Below are positions 1-7,935 of a DNA stretch of 55,154 bases, one piece after another. Source of the stretch: an uncultured Bacteroidales bacterium (GTDB lineage: Bacteria; Bacteroidota; Bacteroidia; Bacteroidales; Muribaculaceae); assembly GCA_900539915.1 (NCBI GenBank), contig UQDU01000010.1:1-55154 (forward strand). The letters are read 5' to 3'. The notes under the pieces were generated by a model. The model was not told the DNA's origin, searched no databases, and saw only the letters and a list, made by a program, of their open reading frames with translations. The first letter of the stretch is position 1. Each line of letters begins with the position of its first letter. The position numbers and the translations under genes were made by a program.

Positions 1-72
1 CGTGGAACAACCGGTAATCCGGTATGTCCACGCGGCACGTCGTGTCACTTATATGCGTCAGTCATATCCTGT

Positions 73-792
73 CTATCGGTCGCACTGAGCGGCCAATGAC
101 AGTATGTGGCAGGTCTGTACAGCCGCTATTGCGGCCGTCTCTGTGCGTAGGCGGTTGGGTCCGAGAGTTATCGGGAGAAAACCGGATTCTACGGCAGCGG
201 TGATTTCTTTGGGTGAGAAATCGCCTTCCGGACCTATGAGTATCGTGGCAGACCCGAGAGGTGTATAGCGGCATGCAAGCTCCAGACGATGATATATGTC
301 ATCGCAGTAGGCTATGAATTTCTGGCCGTCAAGTTGTTGCGCCAAAAAATCCGATATGGGAGTGATTTCGTCAATGCGAGGCAATACAGCTTTCAGCGAT
401 TGCTTCATGGCAGCGATTGCAACTTTTTCAAGGCGCTCGGTCTTGATTTCTTTTCGTTCGGAGTGCTCACAACGTAGTGGCACGATGCGGTTGATGCCGA
501 TTTCGGTCAGCTTCTCTACCATCCATTCCATACGGTCCATAGATTTGGTAGGGGCCACAGCCACAGTTATATCATAGCTCCATGGCAATGGCATCTCACG
601 CTTCTCTATGATTTCCAGAGCGGCCTTCTTGGGATGCGCTGCTACGAGTCGGCAGTCAAAAGCGTGTCCGCGGCCGTCAATGACCTGCAGTGTGTCGCCT
701 TCATGCATACGCAGAACTCTGACGGCATGATTGGAATCGCTCTCGGGAAGCACCGGGAGCGATTCTATATCCGGACAATAGAACTGTATCAT
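73..792 (-). CDS. rsmE: 16S rRNA (uracil-1498-N3)-methyltransferase RsmE
   Basis: Methylates N3 of U1498 in the decoding region of 16S rRNA using S-adenosylmethionine; cytoplasmic. The 239-residue protein has the normal family length. It shows the SPOUT trefoil-knot signatures IGPEGDFS (about 186-193) and LGPNRLRTETA (about 210-220), plus the conserved helix starting KSMDRMEW (about 83). It is the last gene of a minus-strand run and begins 19 nt after the stop of the transporter gene upstream, so it is probably cotranscribed with it. The 72 bases beyond its stop reach the contig edge and hold no supportable gene. Confidence 0.95.
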   Translation of the reverse strand: MIQFYCPDIESLPVLPESDSNHAVRVLRMHEGDTLQVIDGRGHAFDCRLVAAHPKKAALEIIEKREMPLPWSYDITVAVAPTKSMDRMEWMVEKLTEIGINRIVPLRCEHSERKEIKTERLEKVAIAAMKQSLKAVLPRIDEITPISDFLAQQLDGQKFIAYCDDIYHRLELACRYTPLGSATILIGPEGDFSPKEITAAVESGFLPITLGPNRLRTETAAIAAVQTCHILSLAAQCDR

Positions 793-811
793 CTTTGATT
801 GGTGGTATGAA

Positions 812-2203
812 CTAAGCTTCTTCTACATAACCGTCAGGCGCGCTTTCGGTCAGTCGTGTTGCGGGGGTCGCATTCGCTGTTTTGCTGTGGTCCTTGAATA
901 TCAACACAAATGCCACAGCCACGGCCAGTGCGAAGCCTGAGAATATAAGCCATGTTGCTGTCCAGTCGCCCAAGAGGTAGCTGACACCGTCAACTTCTGT
1001 CCATTTGCAGAAATGGTCTACTACGGCTCCGGCGCTAAGTGTTCCCACCGTAGCTCCGATACCGTTGGTCATAAGCATGAACAGTCCCTGCGCCGAGGCC
1101 TGGATAGACTTGTCAGTCTCTTGCTCGACAAACAGGGCCCCGGAGACATTAAAGAAGTCAAATGCCACACCGTAGACAATCATCGAGAGTATGAAAAGCA
1201 TGACGCCCGGCATATCCGGGTTGCCCAGACCGAAGAATCCGAATCTCAATACCCATGCCAACATGGCGATAAGCATAACTTTCTTGATGCCGAATCGTTT
1301 CAAGAAAAACGGTATCATCAATATGCACAGAGCCTCGCTTATCTGCGACAGCGATGTCAGCAGGGTGGCATTGTTGGCGGCAAAGGTGTCAGCAAATCCC
1401 GACCCCTTGAAGCTTGTGATGAATGGCCCTGCATATCCGTTTGTGACTTGCAGACACATGCCCAAGAGCATGGAAAATATGAAGAATATGGCCATCTTCT
1501 TGACTTTAAACAGCTTGAAGGCATTCAGACCAAGTGTCTCGGCAATGCTGCGGTTGGTGGCTGCCCCCTTGGAAATCAGGCATTCGGGCAGAGAGAAGCA
1601 GTATGCTCCCAAAATCAAGCCCAATCCGCCGGACACAAACAGCTGCATATACGTGTATTGGAATCTGAGAGGATGGGCCGACAGCGAGAACGACAGCCCT
1701 TCGCCGGGAGTCCATGTGGCACAGTTGACAAACCACATGGTGGCTATGAAACCTACAGTGCCGAAGACACGTATCGGCGGAAAATCCTTGATGGTGTCAT
1801 AGCCGTGGCTTTTCAGCACCGAGAACGCTACCGTGTTGCTTAGGGCAATCGTCGGCATGTAGAACGCAACACTTAACGTGTACATCGTGACGAAGAGCGA
1901 AGCATCGGGGTATGTGCCCCTTTCCATGGCGCAATGTCCGAGCCACCAGCATGACAGCATGAACGCTCCGGCCACAATCTGGCAGATGCCGAGCAGACGC
2001 TGAGGCTGTATCCAGCGGTCGGCGACGATGCCCATAAGCGTCGGCATGAATATGGATACTATGCCTTGTATGGCATAAAACCAGGCTATAAGATGTCCCA
2101 TGCCGGCACTTCCGAGATAATTGCCGACACTGGTCAGGTAAGCTCCCCACACAGCAAATTGCAGGAAGTTCATAACGATAAGTCGCAGTTTTATGTTCTT
2201 CAT
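812..2203 (-). CDS. Nucleoside:H+ symporter (NupG-like MFS)
   Basis: Inner-membrane carrier of the nucleoside:H+ symporter family of the major facilitator superfamily, expected to import nucleosides. The 463-residue protein has about 12 hydrophobic segments. Its start (MNFLQFAVWGAYLTSVGNYL) and the motif PTLMGIVADRWI are typical of NupG/XapB-type carriers. The C-terminal tail after the last helix is short and polar. It lies between the bifunctional nuclease gene (51 nt upstream) and rsmE (19 nt downstream) on the same strand. The family call is firm; the exact nucleoside is not readable from sequence. Confidence 0.85.
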   Translation of the reverse strand: MKNIKLRLIVMNFLQFAVWGAYLTSVGNYLGSAGMGHLIAWFYAIQGIVSIFMPTLMGIVADRWIQPQRLLGICQIVAGAFMLSCWWLGHCAMERGTYPDASLFVTMYTLSVAFYMPTIALSNTVAFSVLKSHGYDTIKDFPPIRVFGTVGFIATMWFVNCATWTPGEGLSFSLSAHPLRFQYTYMQLFVSGGLGLILGAYCFSLPECLISKGAATNRSIAETLGLNAFKLFKVKKMAIFFIFSMLLGMCLQVTNGYAGPFITSFKGSGFADTFAANNATLLTSLSQISEALCILMIPFFLKRFGIKKVMLIAMLAWVLRFGFFGLGNPDMPGVMLFILSMIVYGVAFDFFNVSGALFVEQETDKSIQASAQGLFMLMTNGIGATVGTLSAGAVVDHFCKWTEVDGVSYLLGDWTATWLIFSGFALAVAVAFVLIFKDHSKTANATPATRLTESAPDGYVEEA

Positions 2204-2254
2204 GTTTCGTTAAGGTATATGGATTAGATTATTATAGTCTGATGAAGGTGATGA

Positions 2255-2890
2255 TTATTCATTGGATTTCTTACGCTTTATGATGGCACTGATTTTCGCG
2301 GCCTCCTCGTAAGCCTCCTTGCTTATCAGGTCGGCAAGCATTTTTTCAAGCTCTTCTATGGCGTAATTTTCAATCTTGGGATTTGTAGGATGTGTCAGAG
2401 GGGTCATGTCCTCCTCGGGTTCTACAGTCTCGGTATCGTTTGCCGCGCCGTCATCGGTGTCTTGGCGCATGGGATCGTTTTCCATGACGAAGCCGGCTTC
2501 CTCGAGGATTTCACGGGTGGTATATATGGGCGACTTGGTGCGCATAGCTATGGCTATGGCATCGCTGGTACGCGCTTCAAGCACTATCTCGCGCTCTCCG
2601 TCGGTAAATGTAAGTTCGCTTGAAAACAGTCCGTCCTCAAATCTGTTGATATACACCTCTTTGAGCGTGATTCCGAATCCGTGTGCGAAACTCACAAACA
2701 GGTCATGGGTCAATGGTCGTGGCGGTATGGCACCCTCCATCTTCATGGCGACGGACTGTGCTTCCGGAGCTCCTATGATAATCGGAAGCTTGACAGGTCC
2801 GTTGACCTCCGACAGAATCAAGGCATAGGCTCCGGTCTGTATCTGGCTGTATGACAGGCCCATTACGCGCATTGCTACTCGTTTGCTCAT
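2255..2890 (-). CDS. Bifunctional nuclease (BFN/DUF151) domain protein with C-terminal UVR motif
   Basis: The 211-residue protein has two parts. The BFN/DUF151 domain (about 1-140) carries the family motifs LPIIIGAPEAQSVAMKMEG and RTSDAIAIAMRTKSPIYTT. A short UVR-type helix (about 173-207, with EELEKMLADLISKEAYEEAA) resembles the UvrB/UvrC interaction motif. The acidic linker between them is low complexity. Plant and bacterial BFN proteins have been reported to cut DNA and RNA; a role in nucleic-acid metabolism here is inference. The gene follows mnmA after 13 nt, within the same minus-strand operon. Confidence 0.85.
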   Translation of the reverse strand: MSKRVAMRVMGLSYSQIQTGAYALILSEVNGPVKLPIIIGAPEAQSVAMKMEGAIPPRPLTHDLFVSFAHGFGITLKEVYINRFEDGLFSSELTFTDGEREIVLEARTSDAIAIAMRTKSPIYTTREILEEAGFVMENDPMRQDTDDGAANDTETVEPEEDMTPLTHPTNPKIENYAIEELEKMLADLISKEAYEEAAKISAIIKRKKSNE

Positions 2891-2903
2891 ATCCAGTCTA
2901 TAT

Positions 2904-3977
2904 TTATATCTTGCGTCCTGTTATTATGGCACTTCCGTAACACAGGTCTCCATTGGAATCATATATCACTGCAAACTGTCCGGGGGCTATTCCTTGAACG
3001 GGCGTGTCGCTCTCGATGATATATTCTCCTGGCGAGAGGCGCGTCAGTTTGGCATTGAATCGCTCTGGTGAATGCCTGTTTTTAAACATTATATCCACTG
3101 CGTCACACCGGTCGGGCCACGGGTCGCGCGTTATCCAGTGCATCTCGTCGACATGTAGCGTGTTGCCGTATTGGAGTGGGGTGTCATATCCGCGTGACAC
3201 ATAGATGACGTTGTCACGCACATTCTTCTTCACCACATACCATGGGCCTCCGCTCAGTCCGAGTCCTTTGCGCTGACCTATGGTGTGGAACCAGTAGCCG
3301 TGGTGCTCGCCGATTTTGTGGCCGTTGCTGATGTCGATGATAGCGCCTTTCTTCTCGCCGAGGTGACGGCGTATAAAGTCGTTGTAGTTTATTTTGCCGA
3401 GGAAGCATATGCCCTGGCTGTCAGGACGGTAGGCGTTGGGGAGCTTTTGTTCGATGGCGATTTCCCGGACACGTGCCTTGGGCATAGACCCCAATGGGAA
3501 GGTCAGATGCCTGAGCTGGTCATAGGTGATGCGGGCCAGAAAATCAGTCTGGTCTTTGACCGGATCCACTGCCGTGGTCAGGTATTTCAGACCGTCAATC
3601 TCGGTCGTGCCGGCGTAATGTCCTGTAGCTGTCAGATCGAATTCATGTCCGTAACGCTGCTCGAAATATCCGAATTTTATCATGCGGTTGCACATCATGT
3701 CGGGGTTGGGGGTCAATCCCTTCTTGACCGTATCAAGTGCATACTGCATGACGTTCTCCCAATATTCGTCATGGAGAGATACGACTTCCAGCGGCAGACC
3801 GTAACGACGGGCTATCAGAGTACACATCTCTATGTCCTCTTCGGCCGAGCAGTCACCTTCTCCGTTATCATTGCCTATCTTTATGTAGAACAGGTGCAGG
3901 TCATGTCCCTGCTCACGCAGACAGTGTACTGCCACAGCAGAGTCTACTCCTCCTGATATGAGTGCGGCTATTTTCAT
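2904..3977 (-). CDS. mnmA: tRNA-specific 2-thiouridylase MnmA
   Basis: Installs sulfur at C2 of U34 in tRNA-Lys, -Glu and -Gln by ATP-dependent adenylation. The 357-residue protein has the PP-loop SGGVDSAV (8-15). It also has the two catalytic cysteines: C96 in NPDMMCNRM, the persulfide acceptor, and C191 in SQGICFLGK. Its ATG overlaps the stop of the upstream DUF5106 gene as ATGA (3974-3977), a sign of translational coupling. A tRNA-Lys(UUU), one of its expected substrates, lies at 46898-46973. Confidence 0.96.
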   Translation of the reverse strand: MKIAALISGGVDSAVAVHCLREQGHDLHLFYIKIGNDNGEGDCSAEEDIEMCTLIARRYGLPLEVVSLHDEYWENVMQYALDTVKKGLTPNPDMMCNRMIKFGYFEQRYGHEFDLTATGHYAGTTEIDGLKYLTTAVDPVKDQTDFLARITYDQLRHLTFPLGSMPKARVREIAIEQKLPNAYRPDSQGICFLGKINYNDFIRRHLGEKKGAIIDISNGHKIGEHHGYWFHTIGQRKGLGLSGGPWYVVKKNVRDNVIYVSRGYDTPLQYGNTLHVDEMHWITRDPWPDRCDAVDIMFKNRHSPERFNAKLTRLSPGEYIIESDTPVQGIAPGQFAVIYDSNGDLCYGSAIITGRKI

Positions 3978-4957
3978 TGCTGGGTGTTGTTGGTGCTGTC
4001 TGTGGTGGTTGCGGCCTTATATGGTTCGGTGGAGACTTCCTGGGCGGCTTTGAGATTGCGAAGCCTGGAGAATATGGCGAGAATCTCGTCGACAGGCATG
4101 TTCTTGTCTATGATATATCCCTGGCCGGTAAGAAGGTAGAAACATGGCTGTGTGCGCAGGTCATATATCAGGTCTGCATCAGGATTGGCTCCGATGCTCC
4201 ATGTCGTGGGAAAACGGGAGGACATACGCTTGAAGTCGTCGTCCATCTCGCCCGGATATACGCTTATGATTTTGACTATGCCGGCGTTGATGAGGCGTGA
4301 GGTCAGGTAATCGGCGTCAAGTTTCATGCGTGCGGCGTTACACCCTGTGCAATCGGGGTCGTTGAAAAACAATACCTGATATGTCAGGTTTTCATCAGGG
4401 GTGTAAACGGTGGACGTTGAGCCGTCGGTCAGCGTCATCTCCGGATTGGGTGCGATGGCGCCGGGACGGTTGTTTTGCAGTATTGACGCTATGCGCTGCA
4501 TTCTCAGCCGTGTGCCTTCCTCTACTTTCTTGTTCTTACCGGCTGCGGCAGCAAAGGGCAGCATCAGTTCATCGCTCCAGAAAGCTGCCGAGTCGCTGTA
4601 GAGCATCGCTTGAGCTGTCTCGGCCATAAATGCCAGGTCTTTAGGCTGCTTGGCGAGGCGTCCTAACAGGGACTCTATTGATTGTGCCGCTACCTCACGC
4701 TTGGCGTGGGGCATCATGGCGAAATAGTCACCGAGAGCTGCCTTGACATTCTGGCGGTTGCTGAATATGCGTTTCATGTCAGCTTTGTCCCAGAAGTGTG
4801 TGACATAGTAGTCGGCGCGCCCTGTCAGCGAGGATATTGTGTCGGGCACCGTAGGATAGGGGAACGGTGGTGCCGCATGCACGGCAGGATTCATGCAGGA
4901 AATCAAGGCGGCTATGGCTGCCGCAAGTATCATGGGGCGTTTCAGGTTGATGTGCAT
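3974..4957 (-). CDS. DUF5106 thioredoxin-like lipoprotein
   Basis: A 327-residue exported protein. The N-terminal hydrophobic stretch ends in a lipobox, LISC, with the lipidation cysteine at 21. The N-terminal half (about 35-165) fits DUF5106. The C-terminal half is thioredoxin-like: CTGC at 203-206 in NDPDCTGCNAAR, and a TQPCFYLL segment in the position of the cis-proline loop. A periplasm-facing thiol-disulfide role is inferred. It is the first gene of the operon running down to rsmE and has a well-formed promoter at 4986-5016. Confidence 0.8.
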   Translation of the reverse strand: MHINLKRPMILAAAIAALISCMNPAVHAAPPFPYPTVPDTISSLTGRADYYVTHFWDKADMKRIFSNRQNVKAALGDYFAMMPHAKREVAAQSIESLLGRLAKQPKDLAFMAETAQAMLYSDSAAFWSDELMLPFAAAAGKNKKVEEGTRLRMQRIASILQNNRPGAIAPNPEMTLTDGSTSTVYTPDENLTYQVLFFNDPDCTGCNAARMKLDADYLTSRLINAGIVKIISVYPGEMDDDFKRMSSRFPTTWSIGANPDADLIYDLRTQPCFYLLTGQGYIIDKNMPVDEILAIFSRLRNLKAAQEVSTEPYKAATTTDSTNNTQQ

Positions 4958-4985
4958 TGTGCTTCAGTAGAAATTGTATATAATA

Positions 4986-5016
4986 CAAATTTACAAATCT
5001 CCGTGCAGATAACAAA
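4986..5016 (-). promoter_or_regulatory. Bacteroidetes-type promoter for the DUF5106-mnmA-rsmE operon
   Basis: Read on the minus strand: TTTG (complement of 5013-5016), 19 nt, then TAAATTTG (complement of 4986-4993). This matches the Bacteroidetes -33/-7 consensus exactly. The expected leader is about 22 nt to the ATG at 4957. The -33 element lies inside the T-tract of the malQ terminator. Confidence 0.75.
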
Positions 5017-5057
5017 AAGACACCGCCGGAAATTTCATCATGGTTTCCGGCGGTGTC
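5011..5057 (-). terminator. Rho-independent terminator of malQ
   Basis: Perfect 14-bp inverted repeat (5019-5032 pairs with 5044-5057; stem GACACCGCCGGAAA) with an 11-nt loop. On the minus strand it is followed by a T-rich tract, TTTTTGTT (5011-5018). It lies 27 nt past the malQ stop. No T-run is present in the other direction, so it acts on minus-strand transcripts. Confidence 0.9.
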
Positions 5058-5083
5058 GGGTAAAGTTCGTTTATCTGAGGCGT

Positions 5084-7762
5084 TTAACGGCCAGATGTGC
5101 GGATCTTGTCACGCATGCGCTGGTTGAAGTCGTTTTTACCCATCAGGTCTTCGAGTGTCAGGTGCATGCGGTAACGCCAGTAGTGACGTGGATTGGCCGG
5201 CACGTTGATTTGCTCGTCGCGGGGATTGTCGCGGCGGATGTCGCCGTCAATCGACAGCCAGTCCTGCAGAGGCAGTATGCAGAGCATTGAGGGTGATGCC
5301 AGGTGGTTGGTGACGATTTTGTCGCATACCCAAGGTTCGGCATAATACGGTGCGAGACCGGGTTCGCCGAGCACGTGGTTGAAGTAGTCCTGGGTCTTCT
5401 CACGGTCTTCTTCCCACCACTGGCGTATGCCTCCCATATCGTGGGTGGATGTGGTGCAGACAGAGTAGTAGGGATAGCTCCATGTGTTGCCGAATTTGGT
5501 CTTCGGGTCTTTGGACATGCGCTGTATCTCCAGAGTAAGTATCTCGAGCTGGCTCATTACAGCTGATACACAGTCAGGCACCATGCCGAGGTCTTCGGCG
5601 CAGCAGAGCATGCTTGTTGCATTGACCAGCGGAGGCAGTTTCCACATCGCTTTGCCATACCAGAAGTCATTGTGACGGTGGTAGTAGAAATCGTTGTAGA
5701 GGCGGTTGAAGCACCACTTCTCATAGTCGGTCAGTGAGCGGTAGATATAAGTGAAGTGTGCCGAGATGCGCGGATGGTACTTGCCCTTTTCGTAGGGATC
5801 TTCGATGAAGAGGACTTCGTCGATAAGGCCGAGAAGCGCGTTGCAGAGCTTGTCGTTTTTGTCGTTCTTGTCCTGGGTGGCGAAATATTCGGCGACTTTT
5901 CTTTGTGTATCAAACTCTGGTTTGAGTTTGTAGCGTCCGTAGCCGGCATCCACGAGGAAGCGTTCACGGGCTTCGTCAGTGTATTCACCGAAGAAGTCGC
6001 CAATGAAATAGTCCATGATATACGGAGTGGTCTGGAGGTCTACATCAAGCCAGAAGTCGTAGTTGTATTTCAGCTCATCGGGGCTGAATGGGAGTGCCGG
6101 ATTGAAATAGCCGAGCAGACCATGTATGGCATCCATGGGTATCTGCCATATGCGGAAGAAGCCGAGCACATGGTCTATGCGGTATGCGTCGAAATACTCA
6201 GCCATCTTGCCGAAACGGGCTTTCCACCATGCAAAACCGTCAAGGTTCATCTCTTCCCAATTGTAGGTGGGCAGACCCCAGTTCTGGCCGAGCACGGAGA
6301 AGTCATCCGGCGGAGCACCTGCTTGACAGTCAAGGTTAAACAGACGATGGTTAGACCACGCATCAGCACTTATGCGTGAGATGCCGATGGGCACGTCGCC
6401 CTTGAGAGCCACGCCGCGGTCATGGGCATAGTCAATGACTTCATGCATCTGTTTGTCAAGGAAGTACTGGATGTAATATACATAGTTGATGCGGTCGGGA
6501 TTCTCGGCTACAAAGCGGTCAAGCTTTTCCTGAGTGTATTCGGCATATTCACCCCATTTTGACATGTCACCTGTGCCGTTGATGTCACGCAAAGCGCAGA
6601 ATGCAGCATAAGGCTTGAGCCAATGTTCATTGCGACCGACAAATTCCTTGAAATCGTCACGTTCCATCACCGCAGCTCCGTCTTGGGCAAAGAGTTCGTG
6701 GGTGAATTCGATTTTTGCATTGTTGACACGCTCGTAGTCTACCTCCGGCAGCTGGTTGAGCTCGCGTCCGAGGTTGTCAAAGTATTCCTGACGGTTCTGA
6801 TCATTGAGACGGCCCATAGCCGGCAGATGCAGATACATCGGATGGAGGGCAAATGATGAGTTGGCTTTATAGGGATAAGAGTCGACCCATGTCCATGTCA
6901 TCGTGGTGTCGTTGATGGGGAGGAGCTGGATGAACTTCTGGCCTGTCTCCACTGCCCAGTCTACCATCTTCTTGAGGTCAAGGAACTCGCCGACACCGAA
7001 GTCGTCGTTGGTGCGCAGGGAGAACACGGGGATGGCTACGCCGGCTCCGCGCCAGGGGGCGAGGGGATTGACAAAGCGCATGCCCGACACTACCAGCACT
7101 TCGTTTTTCTGCGCCGGTACGATGTCGAAACGGCGGTTGTCGCCGCCTTCCCATGCCACAAGTTCATGGCTGTCTTTTTTGAGGATGACAAACTTATATT
7201 CAGAGGGGATGTCGAGAGCCTTGATTTCGATGTTTGCTTCCCATTCGGGGAAATTTGCATCGTTCATCACGATGGCTTTCGATACGTCCCAGTTGCCGAG
7301 TCCTTCGCATGCTCCGCCTATGGCGAGCACTTCGTCTTCCTGTACCATGGGGGCAGAGACACGTATGTTGACTATGCCGGTCTTGGGTGTGAGAGGCTGC
7401 TCGAGCTCATGGCGCTTGCAGATACAGTTGGTAAACGCCTGGGAATAGTAGGGCTTGTCCCAGGGCTGATCCTGCCAGCGATCAAAAATCTCGAATGTCT
7501 TGGCTGCGCGGCCACGTACGAAGCGGTGCTTTGTACCCCATTCGTGTCTGGTGTATCCGTTTTCATGGCGCACGATGTAGAAGTAGTTGAACGACGGAGT
7601 AGCGTCTTCAACTTCGATTACTGTCGACCAGTGTTCGGCTCCTTCAAGGTCAAGCTTCACTGCTTTGGCCTCGTCATTGGCACCGAGGGCTTCAATGTCT
7701 CCGCACAGATACACTGACTCGCCCCAATTGGTACGATAGTCGATATTGAACGAAAGCTTCAT
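5084..7762 (-). CDS. malQ: 4-alpha-glucanotransferase with tandem N-terminal CBM20 domains
   Basis: Amylomaltase/disproportionating enzyme that moves maltodextrin segments between alpha-1,4-glucans in cytoplasmic glycogen and maltodextrin metabolism. The 892-residue protein starts with two starch-binding CBM20-type modules (about 1-110 and 125-235; YLCGDIEALG and AIGGACEGLGNWD). A GH77 barrel follows. Catalytic motifs are visible: FDAYRIDHVLGFFRIW (nucleophile Asp), CCAEDLGMVP (acid/base Glu) and TSTHDM (third Asp). The long two-CBM20 form is typical of Bacteroidetes and plant DPE2-like enzymes. No signal peptide. The gene is monocistronic with its own terminator. Confidence 0.95.
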   Translation of the reverse strand: MKLSFNIDYRTNWGESVYLCGDIEALGANDEAKAVKLDLEGAEHWSTVIEVEDATPSFNYFYIVRHENGYTRHEWGTKHRFVRGRAAKTFEIFDRWQDQPWDKPYYSQAFTNCICKRHELEQPLTPKTGIVNIRVSAPMVQEDEVLAIGGACEGLGNWDVSKAIVMNDANFPEWEANIEIKALDIPSEYKFVILKKDSHELVAWEGGDNRRFDIVPAQKNEVLVVSGMRFVNPLAPWRGAGVAIPVFSLRTNDDFGVGEFLDLKKMVDWAVETGQKFIQLLPINDTTMTWTWVDSYPYKANSSFALHPMYLHLPAMGRLNDQNRQEYFDNLGRELNQLPEVDYERVNNAKIEFTHELFAQDGAAVMERDDFKEFVGRNEHWLKPYAAFCALRDINGTGDMSKWGEYAEYTQEKLDRFVAENPDRINYVYYIQYFLDKQMHEVIDYAHDRGVALKGDVPIGISRISADAWSNHRLFNLDCQAGAPPDDFSVLGQNWGLPTYNWEEMNLDGFAWWKARFGKMAEYFDAYRIDHVLGFFRIWQIPMDAIHGLLGYFNPALPFSPDELKYNYDFWLDVDLQTTPYIMDYFIGDFFGEYTDEARERFLVDAGYGRYKLKPEFDTQRKVAEYFATQDKNDKNDKLCNALLGLIDEVLFIEDPYEKGKYHPRISAHFTYIYRSLTDYEKWCFNRLYNDFYYHRHNDFWYGKAMWKLPPLVNATSMLCCAEDLGMVPDCVSAVMSQLEILTLEIQRMSKDPKTKFGNTWSYPYYSVCTTSTHDMGGIRQWWEEDREKTQDYFNHVLGEPGLAPYYAEPWVCDKIVTNHLASPSMLCILPLQDWLSIDGDIRRDNPRDEQINVPANPRHYWRYRMHLTLEDLMGKNDFNQRMRDKIRTSGR

Positions 7763-7844
7763 GTGGTAATTGAATATAAGTTTTTTATGGTTTGAGTAAA
7801 TTTTCTGTTTAATGGGCTAAAGTTAATAATATTTCCGCAAATGA

Positions 7845-7907
7845 GACACCCTGCCGTGCCAAAAAAAGCACAACAGGGTGTCAGAATCAGGTCAAAACCG
7901 CGGTTTT
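7845..7907 (-). terminator. Paired hairpins between nrdJ and malQ, probable nrdJ terminator
   Basis: A 9-bp inverted repeat (GACACCCTG at 7845-7853 with 7874-7882) encloses a second stem (7856-7859 with 7868-7871) and a run of seven A. Next to it is a perfect palindrome, AAAACCGCGGTTTT (7894-7907), directly behind the nrdJ stop at 7936. The T-tract on the minus strand is in the loop, not behind the stem, so this is not a textbook intrinsic terminator. Confidence 0.45.
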
Positions 7908-7935
7908 AGACGGTCGGCGACGTTTCGGTCAGCGT

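Noticed and set aside
1..48. Open minus-strand frame from a GTG at 48 to the contig edge (16 codons), and a stem-loop at 1-32
   Set aside because: Too short to judge; no signal peptide or motif can be recognised before the contig ends.
1013..1843. Long plus-strand ORFs opposite the nucleoside transporter
   Set aside because: They lie antisense to a clear MFS gene, have odd composition and no motif. Similar shadows occur opposite mnmA, malQ, nrdJ, nrdD and others.
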